A DNA stretch of 64,000 nucleotides from Eutypella sp. D-1 (Eukaryota; Ascomycota; Sordariomycetes; Xylariales; Diatrypaceae), in the NCBI GenBank assembly GCA_023313575.1, contig JAJTTP010000008.1, forward strand, positions 124,001-188,000, read 5' to 3'. Under the pieces are notes generated by a model, which was not told the DNA's origin, ran no database searches, and saw only the letters and a list, made by a program, of their open reading frames with translations. The position numbers and the translations under genes were made by a program. Below are positions 57,222-64,000 of this stretch, one piece after another. Numbering within the stretch: position 1 is the first letter of the stretch; each line of letters begins with the position of its first letter.

Positions 57222-59034
57222 GGTGATGATAGGAACGGGAGGGGAAACCCGTGTCCGTCGTAGATTATGTTCTTTTCGTCGCGCTGCGTTGGCGAAGTTC
57301 AAATCGTAGGCGTGAGCGTGGGTGTGGACATAGATGCTTAAAGTACTCCTCACTCAGGCAGTTTTGGGCGAATGCGGAGTTGGTGAGTGGACAACAGATA
57401 GAACAATCATTATCAACCAGAATGAAGTATCTTTCAGTACCTATCCAAACACTTGTTTTTTTTCTTCTTGATGTTAGTCTGGCATGTGTGTTGCGCTACA
57501 CACTTCATTTACTTTTACTTTTAAGGTAGGTAGTCGGTATGTGTTTTTGTTTTGTTTCGGTGGGTGGATGTGGAGGTGTATAGATTGTGTCCCTACCTAG
57601 AGCTTTAGTAGGTAGTTACTTCTAAAAAGTCCTGTCGCTGACAATGACTTCATCCCACCCGATTTCACATGGAAGTGGGTACGGGCCTTTCATTAGAGCT
57701 CTTTAATACCATACAGTTTAGCAAAACTAATCTGTCACTGTGCAATTACCATACGTAAAGGTGTATAATTACAGTGTTAAATCAAAAAGCGATTATTAAT
57801 AACAGTTCGAGTAGGTACATTATTGCACAGCAACCCGTCTCTTTCTAAGGTTGTTGGTGTTATACCTAGTACCCATGGCATGGATTAGACGGATTTTTCT
57901 TGAACTTTTTGCTCTGTTCATATAACTTTTGGTATATACACCTCTAAGTGCTACTTAATTTGAACCCGTCTGTCACCTCGTCTCGAGCACTTCGATGCCG
58001 AGGATGCAAGTTCCCATTCATTTCGTTTCAGACAGGGAGGAACCGAAATGTTCCTGCACTTTCTAATGCCCTCCCCCATCCATCCACTCTCGTTCCTCCT
58101 CCGCCCCTCCCCCCCACTCCTCAACGCTCTACCTTCGCCTTTCCGATCATAATCGCAGTAGAGACTCTCCTGACCATTGAAGTCCTTTGCGCAAACAGGG
58201 AAAACGTGCAGACACCGTGCCGTCGGCCAGACCTCGACATACAACTAAAAAAAAAAGGAAATAGTGCTTAAAAACGCGCCGCCCGTGATCTATGCACAGA
58301 ACGCCCCACCCATAATGATGTTCCCAGCTATGATACAAATGAATGCTGGGATAGATGAACCTCGCCTTAAAATACGCCAAGCGGGATATTGAAAAAAAAA
58401 ATTGTAGAAGGATAGAAGACCCAGGATGAGCCGATGCAGTACAGGTAGAAGAGAAATTGTAGCCCATAGCGGTGCACTGTTATCAACACTGATATCACTA
58501 GGTTCGCTGATGCGTGTTTGGGCAAAGGGATCGCTGGTCATGGGGCGATGAGGTGTTCGGAGGTCCAGGTAAGATAAGTCGTAAGGTCGCTTTGGTTTTT
58601 GAAGAATTATGCATTATTATCCGCCTTGCAGGACGGCACGTACCGTTGCGGTGAGCCAGCGCGGGAATCGAAGGTACAAATCGTGTATAGGTCGTAATGG
58701 TGGTCGAAACGAAAGAGAGCAGGCACATCAACTCGCGAGGCATAATGGTCCTGATATGTGCGGAAGATGCTGGCTGATACCTACATGGAGGTAATCGGCT
58801 TCCCAGATGAAAGCCATGCGACACGATGGAGGCCCCCACTTTGGCACCGAAGCCAAACACTTGGCCGCGTCACGGCTAACCGCGACTATGAGCTCTGGTG
58901 GATACACGGGGAGGTGCAGCGTTTCGTTTCCAAAGTGATTCTCCAAAAACCGAGATATATGTCGTCGCAAAGCTAGGGTTGGTGGCTCGAGATTGAAGGT
59001 AGTTCATTTGCTTTCCATTCGCATTGTGCGGTGC
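57222..59034. other. Intergenic region upstream of palA
   Basis: Mostly promoter and spacer sequence; the 57530-57960 part is AT-rich. One low-confidence small ORF (58290-58541) is listed separately. Several overlapping frames at 58498-58970 (-) are open but incoherent. Confidence 0.4.
58290..58541 (-). CDS. Possible small membrane protein
   Basis: An 83-codon frame beginning MTSDPFAQTRISEP. Two hydrophobic stretches follow, one Leu/Ile/Phe-rich (ISLLPVLHRLILGLLSF) and one at the C-terminus (FICIIAGNIIMGGAFCA). The start context is weak and no family is recognised. Hydrophobic reading in an AT-rich region can occur by chance, and another frame across the same bases is also hydrophobic. Upstream frames to 58970 might be exons of a longer gene, but no splice model was convincing. 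Confidence 0.2.
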   Translation of the reverse strand: MTSDPFAQTRISEPSDISVDNSAPLWATISLLPVLHRLILGLLSFYNFFFQYPAWRILRRGSSIPAFICIIAGNIIMGGAFCA

Positions 59035-60675
59035 TCACGGAAGCCAAACAAGCTCAATCAGTCCATCCGCGCTGGACAGCGGCTCGCCATTAACGTCAAC
59101 CCATCTCCAATCGTTGGCCTTACGGATGTAGTATTGCGTCAGAGTATTGTCTTCATTGACAATGGCCTCGAGGAGCTCCCAGCTGATCTTGCGACCAGTC
59201 TTTAGTAGACTTGGCCGTTGAGGATCGAAAATGTAATCCAGGTTCCATCCTTTGTCCTGAGGTGCCGCAGCAAAGGTACGCTCCATCTGCCTCAAGTTGA
59301 AATTGATGCCGTTGGGATAGTGTGCGACACTGTATCCGGCGGAGATGATGAAATCGTCCTGTGTTTGGAAACGCATGAACGTGCAGTCCTCACCGCAAAT
59401 GTGAGCAAGTTTCGTGTACTGCCAGGGGTGAGCCAAGTGCCAGCCGCCGCCCTTGAAATGGTGGAGCGAGATGGGCTGGATGCCAGACTCGTAGAAACCA
59501 GATGGATCACCGTAGAGATCGAGTTGGTAAAGCCCACGGACCAGTGACAGCCTCGTATCGGAGTTCTCATAGATACACTTCCGGAGCAAGATGTCTCCTT
59601 GGGGGCCCCAGCCCGAGTTGGACTCCAGGATCTTCTCCTCCGTCTTGCAGGTCTCGTAATCCCGAGTGACTTGCTCAGCCAGGGGGACAGAAATGAAGAC
59701 ACCGGCGCCACCAAAAGCCTGAGATCCGTGTCGGTCAACGTTGTTCACATCCTCGGAAAGAGTACCAATGTAAAGCATCTCGGACGGGTCGAATTCTTCC
59801 AGCTTCTTCGTAAGGGCATGCACGCTCGGGAAAAAGGTATCGTCGTCGCAAGATACAAGCCATTTCTTGTTCGGTCTCTCGGGGTGGTTGTACAAGGTCG
59901 GGATGAGGGTGAGGTAGCGAACGGCCATTTCCATCGACGAATCGGAGTGGTACACATCAGCGTCAATCCCAATATCGCGAAGGACGGCGGTGGCTTGCTG
60001 GATTTCCTGCTCAGTTGCATCCAGAAGAAGCAGGACGAGCTTCGCCCCGTTGGAGCGGCCCTTGCCATCCGTCATCCAGTAAGTCCACTCGTTGATAGGA
60101 CTCGTGGCCTCCTCAGTGAATCGCTTGAACGTGGTTGAGACACCGAACATGAAGTCGGACAGGTTGCCGGACGATGGATAGGTGGACTCGGGAACAGGAA
60201 CCTGGAGGGGCTCGAGGCATTGCTCAGAGCCGAAGTTGTTGGGACTCTTGAGATCGTACGCTTTGAAATGCGTGGGGAGAAACTCCTGCCCGAGCTTTGT
60301 GAGCGATCTCCGGGGGATAGGCTCGCGGTTAATCTTGACATATCGTTTCAAGTACTGGAATCCATCGTCCAGTTCAAACTTGTTCATTAGTTCTTCCATG
60401 TACCCACCGTCGATGCTGCAGTTCATCTGGTGGTTGGTGACGAGGGGGGCATCCTTCTCAGACCCGTCCCCGCCCATAGGCGCCTGTTGGGTAACGCCGT
60501 TTTGGTTGTGATGTGAGGCGGCGTGAATTATATGCGTGCCCACATCCTCGATCTGGCCGGATTGCCAGGTGATGACCAGAAGAAATAGCAATGCGACCGC
60601 AAAGAGAACACATCTCGAGAAAGAGTTACGCATACTGAAAAACCTTTGGTGCGACGAGGGGATTTTGGCACCCAT
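59035..60675 (-). CDS. GT31/Fringe-like type II membrane glycosyltransferase
   Basis: Single exon, 546 aa from 60675. The frame opens at 60714, but the ATG at 60675 has an ideal CACCATGG context, so I prefer it. A short basic cytoplasmic segment (SMRNSFSRC) is followed by one membrane anchor (VLFAVALLFLLVITW, near residues 25-40) and a stalk with several N-x-S/T sites: a Golgi type II layout. The catalytic core has KWLVSCDDDTFF (the DxD nucleotide-sugar/metal motif, about residue 275), YIGTLSEDVNN, and FGGAGVFISVPLAEQV, which is the Fringe/GT31 G-G-A-G segment, then GWGPQGDILLRKCIYE. This matches the large fungal group of Fringe-like GT31 enzymes, which extend surface glycans. Donor and acceptor sugars are not known. 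No disruption. Confidence 0.85.
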   Translation of the reverse strand: MGAKIPSSHQRFFSMRNSFSRCVLFAVALLFLLVITWQSGQIEDVGTHIIHAASHHNQNGVTQQAPMGGDGSEKDAPLVTNHQMNCSIDGGYMEELMNKFELDDGFQYLKRYVKINREPIPRRSLTKLGQEFLPTHFKAYDLKSPNNFGSEQCLEPLQVPVPESTYPSSGNLSDFMFGVSTTFKRFTEEATSPINEWTYWMTDGKGRSNGAKLVLLLLDATEQEIQQATAVLRDIGIDADVYHSDSSMEMAVRYLTLIPTLYNHPERPNKKWLVSCDDDTFFPSVHALTKKLEEFDPSEMLYIGTLSEDVNNVDRHGSQAFGGAGVFISVPLAEQVTRDYETCKTEEKILESNSGWGPQGDILLRKCIYENSDTRLSLVRGLYQLDLYGDPSGFYESGIQPISLHHFKGGGWHLAHPWQYTKLAHICGEDCTFMRFQTQDDFIISAGYSVAHYPNGINFNLRQMERTFAAAPQDKGWNLDYIFDPQRPSLLKTGRKISWELLEAIVNEDNTLTQYYIRKANDWRWVDVNGEPLSSADGLIELVWLP

Positions 60676-60846
60676 GGTGGTCGCTGATTTCTCAAGGAAC
60701 TCCTCAACGTGCATACGGAGAACCTCTGGGATGATATTCTTTGAACGATATATTGGTACAATGTCTTCCTTTCGCTCGAGAACTCCTGCTATTGAGCAGC
60801 GGCTAATCTTCTCCTGAGGGTTGGGCGAGACAGTCCAATGCTACTA

Positions 60847-60867
60847 GGTAGATAGATAGATAGATAG
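60847..60867 (+). repeat. TAGA microsatellite
   Basis: About five TAGA units, just upstream of the GT31 gene. Confidence 0.6.
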
Positions 60868-62280
60868 TCAAGTGGACGTTATGTGGAACGGAGGGTCTAA
60901 GTGACCGGTTTTGTTGTGGTAGTAAAAGGGGGATTTACACAATCCTCTAACAACATGTAACGAATGACGGCCTCACACAAAGCGAGGTTAAAAAGGCTAA
61001 AAGGGGAAAAAGTTGCTGTCGCGTAAGAAAGGGGGAGGAAAGAAAGAAGTCTATACAGTCCTGATTGACGAGTCTAATGTATCAAACCAAGGTCGTCTCT
61101 GTCGAAGTCTTGAATAGCTTGGTAGTCACTCAGCAGTGGCAAGCAGAAAGGATGTATGTCTGCCAAACGACTGGAAGTACTGAGGAGTTAAAGAAAGAGA
61201 GGGGAGAGTAAGTGGGATAGAAAATTGACAAGCAGAAGGAGGGTGTAGATGATAGAAGAAGGATACGCATGGACACCCTGGCGCGCTACTTCTTTGACTG
61301 AGGTTACTGGTAACATGGGAGGGAGGGGGGAGGGTGGGATAGGAGGCCCGGATGTTTTAATTGTAAAGGTACTTTGTACAGGGAGTACATCCATGAATGG
61401 ATACGGTACATTGGTACATTACATGCAACGGGAGTAAGGGTCCCATTAAATAATTGCCCAGGTGGGTATGTATCTGGACCTTGGAACCAACTGGGGAAGT
61501 GGACCTGTAGATGATTAGCACACCCGCTGCACCTTCAACTTTTAAAGCCAGTAAGTATGGCGTTGGGCGTTTTGTCGAGGTACATAAGTCGATAGGAGGT
61601 ATTAATTAATAAAATCGGGGTTGTTACAGGGCCTCGAGTGGGGGTTTGATATACAGCTACGCGTCCACATAAGCATGTACCTGAAGAATTGCCCTAGGTA
61701 GGTATAACCTGGACAAAATATCTGGTATACAGCACGGAAAGGTATTGACACTGCGAATATGTAGGATATATCGATGTCTTACTAAGTAATTACGGCCTAC
61801 TGTATCTCGATTACCGGGTACCTAGGTGGGCTTGCCTCACAAGCTAGATGAAATATCTACTGCTACTACCAGCATGGTACAATAAATGCATAAGTGGTAA
61901 TAACCAGAGAACTGGTATCAGATAGCATACAGTGGTTGGGGATTCATTAAGTGTTATTTATCTAATGTTAGTTACATCCAGTCTTGTTCCAGTCACCCAG
62001 GCTTTGCCCAGGTAGGTTTCTTATGCCGCGATAGACCTATGCCAAACCCAGGTATTGGTACCTTTGCATTGCATGGCGTTACATACCGCTTTATTAGCGT
62101 TAGGGGCTTGGGATTTCTTGAGGGGGGAGGGATTCTAAGGTTAGAATCTTAAGATCTTAAATGTGTTAAAAGATGTTGAAATGGCTGACAACCAACCACA
62201 AAATTTTCAAAATGCTTAGATGGACTCCTTCGAATTGGTTCGTGGAGTTTGAAATACCTAGAAGGAGCCGACTAGCAAAA

Positions 62281-62470
62281 CTACCCTACTTACTGGCCTA
62301 GCTGCTTACCTACCTCCTTACCTACCTACCTACTTACGTTAGGTATAAGATAGAAATGTTTCGTCGTTCACTCGGTATATGATACTTACCTGATTGACTG
62401 GTACCTGGATTGCAAAGTCAGGTAGGTAGCCCTGGAGGTACCTACCTAGGTAGTGATATTAAATAAGAAT
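62281..62470. repeat. Cluster of TACCTACC / GGTAGGTA simple motifs
   Basis: Many overlapping TACCTACC, CCTACCTAGGTA and AGGTAGGTA runs on both strands, which give local palindromes. The same motif is scattered elsewhere in the intergenic sequence (for example 7090, 31100, 62620). No function is evident. Confidence 0.5.
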
Positions 62471-64000
62471 CCCTAAAAGAGGTAGGTGAAGCCGCCTAAC
62501 GCCGCCGAGCCGCTCTGCCGATCTAGGATGTAGTTATTATCTCCGTCTCTCGGCTATGAACAACTACCTAATTCGAACATGTTCATCCTGAGCTTACCGT
62601 CTTGGGTAGTATTATTGGTACTTAGGTAGGTGTAGGGACAGACTAACGAAAAATGGAACAATTCTCAGCGCCTCCTTACTAAGCCCTTTATGTAGTTCGG
62701 CAGGTCGACTAGTAAAATGCTGCATTTGTGAATCCTTCAATATTGTGCTGCTTATTGTTGATAGATAGTAGGTAGTCAATCAGGGGCTCTACATAGTGTG
62801 TCTTCCTAGCATCAGCCACGCGATACTAAAGTAAGCACTCCGTAACTTTCTCTTCGTCCCTTCTTTTTAAACGTTGGCCCAAGTGGTTCCCGCATGTAGA
62901 GTTGAATGCTTTTTTAAGTGTCCAGCTACAGTATCTGGATATATAGTACATATATCCACAAAACTTCGGAGGCTTTGCCAATCAAGCCAATATGCGGATC
63001 TCATATTACCATAACAGGGTTTTCCACGTCAAAAGGAGAATAAAATAATAGATACACAAGCAGAAGACAAAATGCAAAGCATAGCGCTCTTTTTAGCCGG
63101 CGCTTGCTTCCTCGCTAGCAGGAGATTGCCCGCAGTGGAGACTTAGGATCATTAAGCATCGTCATGGTCTAACCTTAACCGGAAAGCACGGCATGCAGCA
63201 AGAAATCAACTACATAGTAATACCGAATGGGTTACTATAAGCTCGGTAGGTGTTCTATCAGTCAGTTCAGGCTACATATTCATACCTAGGTACTACTAAT
63301 TCATATAGTTACTACACGCTATTAGGCAGGCAGACGGGTTGATGTTGGGATCGGTTTGCCAATCACTAGAAAATGGCAAATGGGTGATCGATCAACTTTT
63401 AAAGGATAACCTATCAATTGTCTGCCCATCCTGCCATTTTCCTTTTCCCCAATCAGCCAGTTGATAACACCCTTGCTCCCCAGCTGCCCCAGCCAGGCGA
63501 TATACTACTATGTACATATTCGCAACCGCAACGATGTTTCCCATTTGCCATCCGTGGTGATTGATGGGCCGATTAGCCGCCTACGTAGTGCGACAAAACG
63601 TAGATCCGACCCTCTTTTCTTTCCATGGAAAATCTAAGGTGACGCGTACGCCCCGGAAAAGAAAGCAGGATGGGGGGGGAAACTACCAAGCAACTAATCC
63701 CAACTAGGTAGCAAAGATATCCTCAACTTCCACAATTACTGGGCCAAGGCCATACAGTCTTGGGCAGTTAAGCAGGGAGAAGGGATATTGAATTCTTTTT
63801 TTTGGTGTTTTTCAATCCAATCGTTTTATTACAGCGCGCAGATTTGATCATGCTCCCCAGGTTGAGAATTGTGAATAGGAGGCTTACATACATAGCTGCA
63901 TAGTGCTGCAGAGATTAGTTGGTTATTAGTTACTCGGTTCAAATGGTAGAGTAGTTGGTATGCAGAGGGGGCCGGCATGTCTGGGTCCAGTGTGTATTCC

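Larger units (their letters stand above)
60676..64000. other. Gene-free right flank
   Basis: After the promoter of the GT31 gene, no coding sequence is supported. It contains a short (TAGA)n tract at 60847-60867, a cluster of TACCTACC/AGGTAGGTA motifs at about 62300-62640 and AT-rich sequence to the end. Confidence 0.5.

Noticed and set aside
60955..60990. TGTAACGAATGACGG, similar to the LTR family 1 start
   Set aside because: Similarity ends after nine bases; no matching end or 5-bp duplication.
1..64000. CRISPR arrays, bacterial operons, rRNA genes
   Set aside because: No direct-repeat/spacer pattern or rRNA sequence is visible; the window is clearly fungal nuclear DNA.

Overview
The window looks like a chromosome segment from a filamentous ascomycete (Pezizomycotina, most likely a Sordariomycete-type fungus). 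Genes lie on both strands and are split by short introns, mostly 43-150 bp, with GTANGT donors and CTAAC/TTAAC-like branch sites. The set includes fungal markers (PalA/Rim20, a DUF1996 secreted protein, a fungal F-box family, a TDT/SSU1-type transporter). Long gene-free stretches hold retrotransposon scars, C homopolymers and TAGGTAGGTA-type simple sequence. There are 17 genes I can support well, one F-box pseudogene and one weak small ORF.

Layout. 1-10 kb: a TDT-family anion exporter with a 6-nt microexon (+), an Rtp1/TANGO6-type nuclear import factor (-) and a GNAT acetyltransferase (-). 10-20 kb: mostly gene-poor, with a secreted DUF1996 protein (+), a 769-residue membrane protein (-), two solo LTRs and other dispersed repeats. 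20-30 kb: an unrecognised cysteine-cluster protein (+), a small cysteine-containing protein (-), diphthamide enzyme Dph1 (-), a decayed F-box gene (-), a RidA-family protein (+) and a secreted aldose 1-epimerase (-). 32-43 kb: V-ATPase subunit B (-), a small secreted protein (-), two NmrA-like oxidoreductases (-) flanking a secreted type-B carboxylesterase (+). 43-47 kb: a 4.4-kb gene-free repeat graveyard. 47-61 kb: a very long CorA-like protein with an SR-rich N-terminus (+), mitochondrial HMG-CoA lyase (+), PalA/Rim20 (-) and a GT31/Fringe-like Golgi glycosyltransferase (-). 61-64 kb: no gene seen.

Most genes are unrelated housekeeping or lineage-specific functions. Only the NmrA-carboxylesterase-NmrA trio could be a small metabolic group, and that is weak.

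Two observations stand out. (1) The carboxylesterase carries a 327-bp palindrome-rich insertion flanked by a 10-bp target-site duplication (GGCGGTACTA). A GT inside the left duplication and an AG at the right edge of the insert would splice it out and add exactly one codon, as expected of an intron born from a mobile element. (2) The secreted epimerase ends at a TAG, but the same frame continues for 79 codons that read as a Gly/Ser linker, a Ser/Thr stalk and a hydrophobic GPI-type tail, then stop. Both come from reading the sequence and need RNA data. All exon coordinates were worked out by hand from splice sites and reading-frame closure.
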